A DNA stretch of 64,000 bases, from positions 558,001 to 622,000 of the forward strand of contig NZ_BMJP01000001.1 of the NCBI RefSeq assembly GCF_014643515.1, given 5' to 3'. Each line of letters begins with the position of its first letter. The first letter of the stretch is position 1. The stretch is from Sphingomonas prati (GTDB lineage: Bacteria; Pseudomonadota; Alphaproteobacteria; Sphingomonadales; Sphingomonadaceae). The notes under the pieces were generated by a model, which was not told the DNA's origin, made no database searches, and saw only the letters and a list, made by a program, of their open reading frames with translations. Of this stretch, positions 53,484-62,634 are shown in pieces. The position numbers and the translations under genes are program-made.

Positions 53484-55627
53484 GCATCAGGACCATCGCC
53501 GTGGCCATCCTCGCCACCGCCACGCTGCCCGCCGGCGCCGTCCGCGCCCAAGATATGGTCTACGGTTTCGGCCTGCAACCGCGGGTTGTCGCCCCCACCG
53601 CGCCCGAACTGGGGACAGCCGACGTGGCCGCCCCGACACCTGCTCCGACACCCGCCACTCAGCCTTGGATCGCCCTGTCCGCAACCGCCGCGACGACAAT
53701 TGCCCCGTCGACCACGAAGCCAGCAACGACCGTCTCCAACGCCGCGGCCGCCACACCCGCCCCGAAACCCGTAGCACCTGCCCCGACCGCAACCGCCGCC
53801 GTCGCACCACCCGCCGCAATGCCGCTGCCCGCCACGATCGTCATCCCGGCCACCAGCCGCAACCTGACGTCGCGCGCCGTCGCCACCGCGCGCTTCGCAC
53901 CCTCCTCGCCCTTCACCACCCGCACCGCCGCGACTCCCGCCGCCGCCCTCCCGGCGCAGCTCGACGCGGCCCAGCGCGAGGGTTACCGCGCGGTCTTCGC
54001 CGCGATCCGTGCGCATGACTGGTCGTCGGCCGCCGCCCGGCTCGATGCGATGGGCTCCGGCCCGCTCCACGCCGTCGCCCGCGCCGAACTCTATCTGGCC
54101 AAGGGCAGCCCGCGCGTCGAAACCGACGCACTCGTCAGCGCGATCGGCGCCGCCCCCTGGCTCCCGCAATCCGCCCAGATGGCACGCCTCGCCGCCACCC
54201 GCGGCGCGGTCAGCCTGCCGGTGATCCCCTACCAGCGCGACCTCGTCCATCTTGACGGCGCGCCCAAGCGCCGCGCCGCGCAGACCACGCGCAGCGACAT
54301 CGCCGCCGCCGACCTGTCGCGCCGCGTCCTGCCGCTCATCAAGGACGACCGCACTGCGGAGGCCGAGGCGCTGCTCGTCGCCGCGGAACCCGCCCTGTCG
54401 GGCGACGCGCTCGTCGAATGGCGGCAACGCATCGCCTGGTCCTATTATCTGAACGGTGACGACGCGAACGCCCGCCGCCTGGCCGCCGCATCCGCCAACT
54501 CGACCGGCGAATGGGCCATCCAGGCCGACTGGGTCCAGGGCCTCGCCAGCTGGCGTGCGCATGACTGCAACGCCGCCGGTCAGGCCTTCAGCCGCGTGGC
54601 GTCACGCGCCCGCGACTCGGAAATGACCGCCGCCGGCCTGTTCTGGTCCGCGCGCGCCGACGTCGCCTGCGGCCGCCCGGAACAGGTCCAGTCGCGGCTC
54701 CGCACCGCCGCGCGCATGTCCGAAACCTTCTACGGCCTGCTCGCCGCCGGCGCGCTCGGGACCGCGATCCCCGCGCCCGACCATCACATGGACTTCGCCG
54801 GCAACGACTGGTCGATCGTCGCCAGCCGCCCCAATCTGGTCGCGGCCGTCGCGCTGAAGGAGATCGGCGAGGACGATCTGGCCGACGAACTGCTGCGCTA
54901 CCAGGCGCGGATCGGCTCCCCGTCCGACCACGAATCGCTGCTCCACCTCGCCGCCCGGTTGAACCTGCCCGCTACGCAGATATGGTTGGCGCAGAACGGC
55001 CCGGTCGGCGCGCGCATGTCCGCCAACGCGCGCTACCCCGCGCCCGGCTGGACCCCGCAACGCGGCTGGCGCGTCGACAAGTCGCTGATCCTCGCCCACG
55101 CGCTCCAGGAATCGCAGTTCCGCGTCGGCGCGGTCAGCCCCGCCGGCGCACGCGGCCTGATGCAGGTGCTGCCCGGCACCGCCGACCTCATCAACAAGCG
55201 CCGCGGCGAAGGGGCGGCCGACCGCTCGCGCCTGAACGATCCGTCGGTCAATTTCGAATATGGCCAGGCCTATCTGGAACAGCTCGCACAGAGCTGGATG
55301 ACCGGCGGGCTGCTGCCGAAGGTCATCGCCGCCTATAATGCCGGCCCGGGATCGGTCCAGAAATGGAACGAGCGCGGCCGCAACCTGACCGACCCGCTGC
55401 TCTTCATCGAATCGATCCCGTTCTACGAAACGCGCGCCTATGTCGCGATCGTGCTGCGCAACTACTGGATGTACCAGCGCCAGTCCGGCGCCGCCTCCGC
55501 CAGCCTGAAGGCGATGGCCCAGGGCCTCTGGCCGCGCTTCCCCGGCATGTCCGGCGCCACCGCCATCCGCATGGACGGCACCGGCGCGACGGCCAGCATC
55601 GCCCGCAGCACCTCCGGCGCGAATTGA
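53480..55627 (+). CDS. Lytic murein transglycosylase (SLT family, second copy)
   Basis: This 715-residue periplasmic transglycosylase starts at TTG 53480, which overlaps the upstream TGA (TTGA) and has AGGAG 8 bases before it. A signal peptide (TIAVAILATATLPAGAVRA) is followed by about 120 low-complexity Ala/Pro/Thr residues, then a helical region and the C-terminal SLT domain. The catalytic Glu is in AHALQESQF, with GARGLMQVLPGTA and AAYNAGPGSV. It differs from the copy at 26259 mainly by the disordered linker, which could span toward peptidoglycan. Confidence 0.9.
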   Translation: MSIRTIAVAILATATLPAGAVRAQDMVYGFGLQPRVVAPTAPELGTADVAAPTPAPTPATQPWIALSATAATTIAPSTTKPATTVSNAAAATPAPKPVAPAPTATAAVAPPAAMPLPATIVIPATSRNLTSRAVATARFAPSSPFTTRTAATPAAALPAQLDAAQREGYRAVFAAIRAHDWSSAAARLDAMGSGPLHAVARAELYLAKGSPRVETDALVSAIGAAPWLPQSAQMARLAATRGAVSLPVIPYQRDLVHLDGAPKRRAAQTTRSDIAAADLSRRVLPLIKDDRTAEAEALLVAAEPALSGDALVEWRQRIAWSYYLNGDDANARRLAAASANSTGEWAIQADWVQGLASWRAHDCNAAGQAFSRVASRARDSEMTAAGLFWSARADVACGRPEQVQSRLRTAARMSETFYGLLAAGALGTAIPAPDHHMDFAGNDWSIVASRPNLVAAVALKEIGEDDLADELLRYQARIGSPSDHESLLHLAARLNLPATQIWLAQNGPVGARMSANARYPAPGWTPQRGWRVDKSLILAHALQESQFRVGAVSPAGARGLMQVLPGTADLINKRRGEGAADRSRLNDPSVNFEYGQAYLEQLAQSWMTGGLLPKVIAAYNAGPGSVQKWNERGRNLTDPLLFIESIPFYETRAYVAIVLRNYWMYQRQSGAASASLKAMAQGLWPRFPGMSGATAIRMDGTGATASIARSTSGAN

Positions 55628-55638
55628 TCGTCTGCCTA

Positions 55639-55679
55639 TAGCCCTCCCCCCACCGGGGGGAGGGTTGGGTGGGGGGCCT
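55639..55679. repeat. Palindromic repeat family C, copy 3
   Basis: GCCCTCCCCCCA-CCGG-GGGGAGGGTT and a GGGTGGGG tail, 12 bases after the transglycosylase stop. It faces copy 4 at 55716 in inverted orientation with about 36 bases between. Confidence 0.75.
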
Positions 55680-55715
55680 GGCCTGGGGTAAGGTGTCCAA
55701 CGTACGGCCCTCCTA

Positions 55716-55759
55716 GAACCGCCCCCCACCCCAGCCCTCCCCCCGATGGGTGGAGGGAG
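55716..55759. repeat. Palindromic repeat family C, copy 4 (inverted relative to copy 3)
   Basis: CCCCCCACCCCAGCCCTCCC, then CCGATGGGTGGAGGGAG, the reverse orientation of copy 3. It ends 17 bases before the moaB ATG, so it lies in the moaB leader. Confidence 0.7.
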
Positions 55760-55776
55760 CCAGAAAGCCGCACCCC

Positions 55777-56304
55777 ATGCCCATCGACGAATCCCTCCCC
55801 TTCCGCCCCATCCGCATCGCAGCCCTCACCGTCTCCGACACCCGCACCCCCGCGGACGACCGCTCCGGTGACACCCTCGCCGCCCGCATCACTGAGGCCG
55901 GCCATACCGTTGCCGCCCGCGCGATCGAGAAGGACGACGTCCCCACCCTCGTCACCCGCCTGAACGGCTGGATCGACGACCCGCAGATCGACGTCATCAT
56001 CTCCACCGGCGGCACCGGCGTCACCGGCCGCGACGTCACGCCCGAGGCATTCGCAAAAGTCTGGGACAAGCAGATCGAAGGGTTCGGCGAACTGTTCCGC
56101 TGGCTCTCCTTCCAGACGATCGGCACCTCCGCCATCCAGTCGCGCGCCTGCGCCGGCGTCGCGCGCGGCACCTACCTCTTCGCACTCCCCGGCTCGACCG
56201 GCGCGGTCAAGGACGGCTGGGACGGTATCCTGAAGGACCAACTCGACAGCCGCCACCGCCCCTGTAACTTCGTCGACCTGATGCCCCGCCTCACGGAACG
56301 CTGA
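55777..56304 (+). CDS. moaB: Molybdenum cofactor biosynthesis protein B
   Basis: This 175-residue protein of the MoaB/Mog family binds molybdopterin and adenylylates it or assists that step. The signatures are IISTGGTGVTGRDVTPEA near residue 78 and LFALPGSTGAVKDGWDGIL near residue 140. ATG 55777 is used; the region upstream is a palindromic repeat and not coding. No other molybdenum cofactor gene is nearby. Confidence 0.95.
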   Translation: MPIDESLPFRPIRIAALTVSDTRTPADDRSGDTLAARITEAGHTVAARAIEKDDVPTLVTRLNGWIDDPQIDVIISTGGTGVTGRDVTPEAFAKVWDKQIEGFGELFRWLSFQTIGTSAIQSRACAGVARGTYLFALPGSTGAVKDGWDGILKDQLDSRHRPCNFVDLMPRLTER

Positions 56305-56320
56305 GGCCAAACCCGCGATC

Positions 56321-56350
56321 GTTCCCCGGCGAAGGCCGGGGCCTAGACGC
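56321..56350. repeat. Palindromic repeat family E, copy 3
   Basis: GTTCCCCGGCGAAGGCCGGG followed by GCCTAGACGC, matching the copies at 1706 and 35696. It lies 16 bases after the moaB stop. Confidence 0.6.
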
Positions 56351-56367
56351 AACAGCGCCCCCAGGTC

Positions 56368-56429
56368 CCGTTCGGTTCAAGACTGTCGAGAACCCCACCC
56401 AGAGTTCCCGACAAGGTCGAACCGTACGG
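56368..56429. repeat. Palindromic repeat family A, copy 4 (diverged)
   Basis: The same 62-nt length as the other copies. Arms CCGTTCGGTTCAAGACTGTC and GACAAGGTCGAACCGTACGG pair with several mismatches. It lies between the convergent moaB and VOC genes. Confidence 0.75.
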
Positions 56430-56436
56430 GAAACAA

Positions 56437-56769
56437 TTACCCAGCCTGCATCACCGCCAGCAGATTCCCGCTCGGATCGGCAAAATGAAACCGCCGCCCA
56501 CCCGGAAACCCGAACGCCGCGACCGTCACGACACCACCCGCCGCCTCGACCATCACCTGCGCCGCCTCAAGATCATCCACCTCGATCACCGGCAACGGCG
56601 CCGTCCCCGCCGGCAGATCACCGTCGATCCCGAGATCCACGTCCCCCGTCGTCGTCGCGGCATAGGACGGCCCATACGCCGTCATCGCCCATCCGAACGC
56701 CGCCTCGTAGAACGCGCGGTCCCGCGCCGTGTCCGCCGTCGCCATCTCGACATAATTCAACCGTGCCAT
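56437..56769 (-). CDS. VOC (glyoxalase) superfamily protein
   Basis: This 110-residue single-domain protein of the vicinal oxygen chelate fold has RLNYVEMATADTARDRAFYEAAFGW at the start and RRFHFADPSGNLLAVMQ at the end, where FADPSGN is the usual VOC signature. Members include glyoxalases, dioxygenases and resistance proteins; the activity cannot be told. GGAGGG lies 5 bases before the ATG at 56769. It is divergent from the radical SAM gene, with 51 bp between them. Confidence 0.88.
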   Translation of the reverse strand: MARLNYVEMATADTARDRAFYEAAFGWAMTAYGPSYAATTTGDVDLGIDGDLPAGTAPLPVIEVDDLEAAQVMVEAAGGVVTVAAFGFPGGRRFHFADPSGNLLAVMQAG

Positions 56770-56820
56770 CGCGCCCTCCATGTTCTTGATACGTTCTCCA
56801 CGATCCGCTACGCTCCGTCA

Positions 56821-57897
56821 ATGCGTTCCCCAGATCTCCAGCGCGGCCGCGGCGCCACCGTCAACGCGACGAGCAAACGGTTCGCGCTCCCCGCGCGCGA
56901 GGCGGACGGCGACTGGCTCGATGCGCGCGACGAGCTCGACGGTGGCGCACCCCCGCTCCGCACGACGGTCACAAGCGAGGCCGCCCGCACGATCATCACG
57001 CGCAACCAGTCGCCCGACATCGGGTTCGACCGCTCGATCAACCCGTATCGCGGCTGCGAACATGGCTGCATCTACTGCTTCGCGCGGCCCAGCCACGCCT
57101 ATCTCGACCTGTCGCCCGGCCTGGATTTCGAGACGCGGCTGTTCGCCAAGCCCAACGCGCCCGACCTCCTCCGCGCCGAACTGAAGAAGCCCGGCTATGT
57201 CGTCCGCCCGATCGCGTTCGGCACCAACACCGATCCCTATCAGCCGATCGAGCGCGACTGGCGGCTGACCCGCGCTTGCATCGCGGTGCTCGCCGAAACG
57301 CGCCACCCGCTCACAATCACCACCAAGTCCGACCGCGTCGTGCACGATATCGACCTGCTCGCCCCCATGGCGGCAGACGGCCTCGCGACGGTCGTTGTCT
57401 CCGTCACCACGCTCGACTCGACCATCGCCCGCACGCTCGAACCGCGCGTGCCGCACCCGAAGCGCCGGCTCGCCGCGATCCGCGCGCTCGCCGCCGCGGG
57501 CATCCCCGCCTATGTCTCGCTCGCCCCCGTCATCCCGCACATCACCGATCACGAGATGGAGGCGATCCTAGAGCAAGCCGCCGAACATGGCGCACGCGGC
57601 GCCTTCTTCCTGCCTGTCCGGCTCCCGAACGAGGTCGCCCCGCTGTTCCGCGCCTGGCTCGACGAACATCACCCGGACCGCGCTGCAAAGGTCATGGCGA
57701 CGATCCAGTCGATCCGCGGCGGCCGCGACAACGACCCCGACTTCTTCGCCCGCATGCGAGGGCAAGGCCCCTGGGCCGACCTGCTCCGCACCCGCTTCCG
57801 CATCGCCTGCCGCCGCCACGGACTGGGCCACATCAAACCCGACCTCTGCTGCGACCTCTTCAAGCCGCCAAGCGGTCCGCAACTGTCGCTGTTCTAA
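56821..57897 (+). CDS. PA0069 family radical SAM protein
   Basis: This 358-residue radical SAM enzyme has the cluster motif Cys79-x3-Cys83-x2-Cys86 (CEHGCIYC) and SAM-binding strands VIRPIAFGTNTDPYQP-like and VVVSVTTLD. The RYNPSR-like start INPYRGCEHGC and the C-terminal PQLSLF match the PA0069/SplB-related family of unknown reaction, often compared with spore photoproduct lyase. Its 3' end faces dnaE across an inverted pair of family C repeats. Confidence 0.92.
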   Translation: MRSPDLQRGRGATVNATSKRFALPAREADGDWLDARDELDGGAPPLRTTVTSEAARTIITRNQSPDIGFDRSINPYRGCEHGCIYCFARPSHAYLDLSPGLDFETRLFAKPNAPDLLRAELKKPGYVVRPIAFGTNTDPYQPIERDWRLTRACIAVLAETRHPLTITTKSDRVVHDIDLLAPMAADGLATVVVSVTTLDSTIARTLEPRVPHPKRRLAAIRALAAAGIPAYVSLAPVIPHITDHEMEAILEQAAEHGARGAFFLPVRLPNEVAPLFRAWLDEHHPDRAAKVMATIQSIRGGRDNDPDFFARMRGQGPWADLLRTRFRIACRRHGLGHIKPDLCCDLFKPPSGPQLSLF

Positions 57898-57905
57898 CTT
57901 TTCTA

Positions 57906-57941
57906 AGCCCCTCTCCTTCAGGGGAGGGGTTGGGGTGGGGC
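57906..57941. repeat. Palindromic repeat family C, copy 5
   Basis: CCCCTCTCCTTCAGGGGAGG with a GGTTGGGGTGGGG tail, 8 bases after the radical SAM stop. It forms an inverted pair with copy 6 at 57983. Confidence 0.8.
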
Positions 57942-57982
57942 TGACCTGTTCAACACTACAGCGTTTGATTCGTGGTGCTGTT

Positions 57983-58019
57983 GCCCCCACCCCAACCCCT
58001 CCCCTAAAGGAGAGGGGCT
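57983..58019. repeat. Palindromic repeat family C, copy 6 (inverted)
   Basis: CCCCCACCCCAACCCCTCCC and CTAAAGGAGAGGGGCT, the near-exact reverse complement of copy 5, ending 10 bases before the dnaE stop. Copies 5 and 6 can pair over about 35 bases around a 41-base loop. Confidence 0.8.
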
Positions 58020-58029
58020 AGAGAAGACC

Positions 58030-61000
58030 TCAGGAAGCCAAAGCCAACGGCGCCTCACCCGCCAGCAACCGAATGTCATCGATCCCCGGCACCCGCTCGA
58101 TCAGCGCCGCCAGTTCCGCATCGATCTTCACATCCCGCGCAACGCGAAGTTCCGCGACCCCGCCGTCGACCGCCGCATTCACCACCACATCCCCGCGCCC
58201 GCCACGCGCACCGGCACAGATCCGCGCCAACGCCGCAACCGCGCCCGGATCGGCGATCGACACGACCAGTTTCAGCTTGGTCGTACCCTGCATTTCCTCG
58301 AACGGTCGGATATGCTTGATCGTCACGCGCGGCGTTTCCTCGCCCGCCTTGCGGTCCAGCTCGACCCGCGCGAACCCGCAGCTCCCGGTCCGCGCCGCGC
58401 CCTCCAGGTCGGCCGCGATCTCGTCGTCGAAGCACGTCGCCACGAACTGCGCCGACGCATCGGAACAGGTCGCCATCAGATATCGCCGCCCCTTCGCCGA
58501 CGTCCGCCAGCCGGCACTCTCGATCAGCAACGCCATCCGCGCCTCGCTCCGCCCGCCATCGACGGTCGGCGGATAGCTCGACAGTTCGGAGAAGCTCCGT
58601 GCGCCCAGCGCCGTCGCAATATGGCGATAGCGGTCGGTCGGATGCGCCGAGAAGTAGAAGCCGAACGCCTCCTTCTCCGCCGCCATCCGCTCCGCCAGCG
58701 TCCACGGCTCCGCCTTGGGCAACCGGATCGGCGAGGCACCGCCACCGATATCGCCGAACAGCCCGCCCTGCCCGCTGGTCCGCTCGTTCAGCGCACTCGC
58801 CGCATGGGCCAGCACCGTCTCCGCGCCCGCGAACACGCTCGCCCGGTCCGGCGCGATGCCGTCGAACGCGCCCGCGCCCGCCAGCGCCTCCAGCTGCCGC
58901 CGGTTCAGCAGCCGCGGATCGACCCGCCCGGCAAAATCGTCGAGCCCCGCGAACGGCCCGTTCGCCGCACGCTCGGCGATCAGCAGTTCCATCGCCTTCT
59001 CGCCGACGCCCTTCAGCGCGCCCAGCCCGAACCGCACTTCCCCGTCCTCGACCGAGAACTCCGCGTCCGACGCGTTCACGCACGGTGCCCGGCACGCGAC
59101 GCCCATCCGCCGCATATCGTCGGTCCAGATCGCCAGCTTGTCGGTCAGCGCCATGTCGTAACACATCGACGCGGCGTAGAATTCCGGCTTGTGATGCGCC
59201 TTCAGCCAGGCGGTCTGGTACGCCAGCAAGGCATAGGCCGCCGCGTGGCTCTTGTTGAAACCATAGCCCGCGAACTTGTCGATCAAGTCGAACAGCTCGT
59301 TTGCCTTCCCCGGTGCGATGTCGTTCGCCGCACACCCGTCGACGAACCGCTGGCGCTGCGCATCCATCTCCGCCTGGATTTTCTTGCCCATCGCGCGGCG
59401 CAGCATGTCCGCCTCGCCCAGCGAGTAACCCGCCAGGATCTGCGCCGCCTGCATCACCTGTTCCTGGTAGACGAAGATCCCGTACGTCTCGCCCAGGATC
59501 GTCTCCAGCAGCGGATGCGGATAGACGATCGGTTCGCGCCCGTTCTTGCGGGCGCCGAACATCGGAATATTGTCCATCGGCCCCGGCCGATAAAGCGACA
59601 CGAGCGCGATGATGTCGCCGAAATTGGTCGGCCGCACCGCCGCCAGCGTCCGCCGCATCCCCTCGGATTCCAGCTGGAACACGCCAACCGTGTCGCCCTT
59701 CTGCAGCAGCGCATAGACTGCCGGATCGTCCCAGCCGAGCGTGCCGAGATCCACCTCGACGCCGTTCTTGGCCAGCATCTGCACGCCCTTCTGCAGCACC
59801 GACAGCGTTTTCAGCCCGAGAAAATCGAACTTCACCAGCCCGGCCGCCTCGACATATTTCATGTCAAGCTGCGTCACCGGAATGTCCGACCGCGGATCGC
59901 GGTAAAGCGGCACCAGCTGGTCGAGCGGCCGGTCCCCGATCACCACGCCCGCGGCATGCGTCGACGAATGGCGCGGCAGGCCCTCCAGCTTGCGCGCCAG
60001 GTCGAATAGCCGCCGGACCTGCGCATCCTCGCGATATTCCGCCGCCAGTTCGGACACGCCGTTCAGCGCGCGGTCCAGCGTCCACGGATCGGTCGGATGG
60101 TTCGGCACAAGCTTGGCCAGCCGGTCGATATGGCCATAGCTCATCTGCAGCACGCGTCCGGTGTCCTTCAACACCGCGCGCGCCTTCAGCCGACCGAAGG
60201 TGATGATCTGTGCGACATGGTCGCGACCATATTTCGCCTGGACGTAGCTGATGACCTCGCCACGCCGCGTTTCGCAGAAATCGATATCGAAATCGGGCAT
60301 CGACACGCGTTCCGGGTTCAGGAACCGCTCGAACAGCAGGCCGAGCTTCAGCGGGTCCAGATCGGTGATGGTCAACGCCCAGGCGACCACCGAACCCGCA
60401 CCCGATCCACGCCCCGGGCCGACCGGAATATCCTGTTCCTTCGCCCATTTGATGAAATCCGCGACGATCAGGAAATAGCCCGGGAATCCCATGTTCACGA
60501 TGACGTCCAGCTCGAAATCGAGCCGCTCGAAATAGTCGGGATAGCGCTCCGCGATCGATCCCTCGCCCGGCCGCGGGGCACCCGCCGCCTCCGCTTTCTC
60601 CAGCCGCTGGATCAACCCGGCGCGCGCATCGTCGCGCAGCATCGTCGCCTCGCCCTCGCGGTCGCCGGCAAGACTGGGAAGGATGGGTTTCCGCGTCGGC
60701 GCCATCACCGCGCAACGCTGCGCCACCACCAGCGTGTTGGCGATCGCCTCGGGCAGGTCCGCGAACATCCGCCGCATCTCGTCCGCCGGCTTCATCCAGT
60801 CGTCGACGCAGGACCGCTTGCGCTCCTCGGTCTCCAGATACGCCGACCCGGCGATGCAGAGCATCACGTCGTGCGCCGGATGGAAATCGGCCTCGGCAAA
60901 ACAGGACGGGTTCGTCGCCACGATCGGCAGGTCGCGCGCATAGGCCATCGCCAGCAACGCCGCTTCCGCACGCTCCTCCACCTCATGCCCGCGCCGTGCC

Positions 61001-61521
61001 AGCTCGACATACAGCCGCTGCGGAAACAGCGCTTCCAGCCGCTCGACATAGTCCGCCGCCGCGTCCGCCTGCTCCTCAGCCAGCATCCGCGCCAGCGCAC
61101 CCTCACCCGCCGCGGTCAGCGCGATCAGCCCGTCCGTCCGCCCGTCGAGATACGCCATCGGCACATGCGCATCCTCATGCCCCGGCCGGTCGAGATGCGC
61201 CGCCGACACCAGCGCGCACAGATTGTCGTAGCCCTGCGTGTCCTGCGCATAGAGCGCCAGCCAGTCGATGACCGCCGGCTTCCCCGCCGCGATCCCCGGC
61301 CGGCACACGCCGAGCAACGCGCCAACGATCGGCTGCACCCCCGCCTTGGTCGCCCCCTCGCAAAACGGCATCGCACCGTACAGCCCGTTGCGGTCAGTGA
61401 TCGCGGCGGCGGGGAACCCCAACTTGCGCGCCTGCGTCGCGATCGCCTTCGGCTCGATCGCCCCCTCCAGCATGGTGAAGGCGGAGAAGATCCGAAGCGG
61501 TACGAAGGCGTTATGCGACAT
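58030..61521 (-). CDS. dnaE: DNA polymerase III alpha subunit
   Basis: This 1163-residue replicative polymerase has an N-terminal PHP domain, a polymerase palm with PDFDIDFCETRRGEVI and GPGRGSGAGSVVAWALTITDLDP, a fingers region with FLGLKTLSVLQKGV, and a C-terminal helix-hairpin-helix and OB-fold. The length and N-terminus VPLRIFSAFTMLEGAIE fit the replicative DnaE1 rather than the mutagenic DnaE2. ATG 61521 is the start before SHNAFVPLR. It is divergent from the signal peptidase gene with only 29 bp between. Confidence 0.97.
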   Translation of the reverse strand: MSHNAFVPLRIFSAFTMLEGAIEPKAIATQARKLGFPAAAITDRNGLYGAMPFCEGATKAGVQPIVGALLGVCRPGIAAGKPAVIDWLALYAQDTQGYDNLCALVSAAHLDRPGHEDAHVPMAYLDGRTDGLIALTAAGEGALARMLAEEQADAAADYVERLEALFPQRLYVELARRGHEVEERAEAALLAMAYARDLPIVATNPSCFAEADFHPAHDVMLCIAGSAYLETEERKRSCVDDWMKPADEMRRMFADLPEAIANTLVVAQRCAVMAPTRKPILPSLAGDREGEATMLRDDARAGLIQRLEKAEAAGAPRPGEGSIAERYPDYFERLDFELDVIVNMGFPGYFLIVADFIKWAKEQDIPVGPGRGSGAGSVVAWALTITDLDPLKLGLLFERFLNPERVSMPDFDIDFCETRRGEVISYVQAKYGRDHVAQIITFGRLKARAVLKDTGRVLQMSYGHIDRLAKLVPNHPTDPWTLDRALNGVSELAAEYREDAQVRRLFDLARKLEGLPRHSSTHAAGVVIGDRPLDQLVPLYRDPRSDIPVTQLDMKYVEAAGLVKFDFLGLKTLSVLQKGVQMLAKNGVEVDLGTLGWDDPAVYALLQKGDTVGVFQLESEGMRRTLAAVRPTNFGDIIALVSLYRPGPMDNIPMFGARKNGREPIVYPHPLLETILGETYGIFVYQEQVMQAAQILAGYSLGEADMLRRAMGKKIQAEMDAQRQRFVDGCAANDIAPGKANELFDLIDKFAGYGFNKSHAAAYALLAYQTAWLKAHHKPEFYAASMCYDMALTDKLAIWTDDMRRMGVACRAPCVNASDAEFSVEDGEVRFGLGALKGVGEKAMELLIAERAANGPFAGLDDFAGRVDPRLLNRRQLEALAGAGAFDGIAPDRASVFAGAETVLAHAASALNERTSGQGGLFGDIGGGASPIRLPKAEPWTLAERMAAEKEAFGFYFSAHPTDRYRHIATALGARSFSELSSYPPTVDGGRSEARMALLIESAGWRTSAKGRRYLMATCSDASAQFVATCFDDEIAADLEGAARTGSCGFARVELDRKAGEETPRVTIKHIRPFEEMQGTTKLKLVVSIADPGAVAALARICAGARGGRGDVVVNAAVDGGVAELRVARDVKIDAELAALIERVPGIDDIRLLAGEAPLALAS

Positions 61522-61550
61522 CCCCACTCTATGGGGCGCAGGATCGATTC

Positions 61551-62576
61551 GTGAAAGAGCGCGACGCGGCGAACCGCATGGATTGCTGCAATCCGATAAG
61601 CCTGCCAGCACATGACCGGGCAAACGGGGAAACGGACTTGGCGCAGGCGATAGAGGACGGCACGGCGCGCTCGCCGCTGCGACGGGTCGGCGTGGCCGCG
61701 CTCAACCTGCTGGGAACCGGCTTCGGACTGCTGCGGGTCGGCCGTGCCCGCGATGCGGCGATCCAGATGGCCGTGCCGATCGTGGTCCTGTACGCGTCCG
61801 CGCTGCTTTTCCGCGTCATGCCGACTGCGACCTTCCGATGGGGACTGGTCTATGTGACCATCGTTGTCATGATCTACCTCGCAACGCTGGTTACGGCGGT
61901 GCGACTGACGTGGCGGTACAGAGCCGTTCGGCCTGCAACCCGGCCGTGGTGGAGCCGCTGGTACGGTATCCTCCTCGCGTGGATTTTGTCGGGCCTCGCG
62001 ATCGGTCCGGCGGTCACGCTCTGCCACCAAATCTACAAGCCATTCTTTACCCCATCCGAAAGCATGGGCCCGACGCTCGCCCTGAACGAGAAGTTCATCG
62101 CCGAGATGCGCTTCCGTGGCCCGGCGCGGATCGGTGACGTCGTGCTGATCAAGACGCCGAGGGCTCCCTACATCAAGCGCATCGCGGCGGTGGCGGGTGA
62201 CCGGATCGTGATGCGGGCCGGCGTGCCGATCGTGAACGGGCGGGCCGCGGACCAGCAAAGCCTAGGCGAAGTGACCTTCCTGTCTTCCACAGGTCCGGAG
62301 GCCGCAGAACGCCTTGTCGAACGACTGCCCAACGAGCGCGGGGCTCACCAAATCCTCGATACCGGACCGTCCGACGTCGACGATATGGCCGAGCGCACCG
62401 TTCCACCCGGTCACGTCTTCGTGCTCGGCGACAATCGCGACCGTTCCGCCGACAGCCGATCGCCGATGGATCAGTTCGGCCTCGAAATGGTCGCGCTGGA
62501 CCGGATCATCGGTCGCCCGCTGTTCATCCACTGGAGCGCGGACCGGTCCCGGATCGGAACGCCGGTCACGCACTAG
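61551..62576 (+). CDS. lepB: Signal peptidase I with extended N-terminal membrane region
   Basis: This 341-residue S26 peptidase has the catalytic Ser in TPSESMGPTL near residue 167, the general-base Lys in APYIKRIAAVAGDR near residue 207 and the late box FVLGDNRDRSADSR. Before the catalytic domain there are three hydrophobic segments (about 71-90, 97-118 and 136-156) rather than the usual one or two, as in a branch of longer S26 proteins. GTG 61551 is the first start, and ATG 61578 is an alternative. It cleaves signal peptides at the outer face of the inner membrane. Confidence 0.88.
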   Translation: MKERDAANRMDCCNPISLPAHDRANGETDLAQAIEDGTARSPLRRVGVAALNLLGTGFGLLRVGRARDAAIQMAVPIVVLYASALLFRVMPTATFRWGLVYVTIVVMIYLATLVTAVRLTWRYRAVRPATRPWWSRWYGILLAWILSGLAIGPAVTLCHQIYKPFFTPSESMGPTLALNEKFIAEMRFRGPARIGDVVLIKTPRAPYIKRIAAVAGDRIVMRAGVPIVNGRAADQQSLGEVTFLSSTGPEAAERLVERLPNERGAHQILDTGPSDVDDMAERTVPPGHVFVLGDNRDRSADSRSPMDQFGLEMVALDRIIGRPLFIHWSADRSRIGTPVTH

Positions 62577-62594
62577 GACAGGAAACGAACTGCC

Positions 62595-62618
62595 TATCCC
62601 GAGCGAAGCCGAGAAGCC
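62595..62618. repeat. Palindromic repeat family B, half copy
   Basis: TATCCCGAGCGAAGCCGAGA is the left arm of family B with no matching right arm nearby. It lies between the convergent signal peptidase and LysE-family genes. Confidence 0.5.
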
Positions 62619-62634
62619 AACGCAACTCGGAGGC

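Noticed and set aside
57906-58019. The repeated GC-rich units as a CRISPR array
   Set aside because: Units are inverted rather than direct, spacers are not regular, there are at most two per site, and no cas genes are present.
58030-61521. Assignment as the error-prone DnaE2
   Set aside because: The length of 1163 residues, the PHP domain spelling and the absence of adjacent imuA/imuB point to the replicative DnaE.
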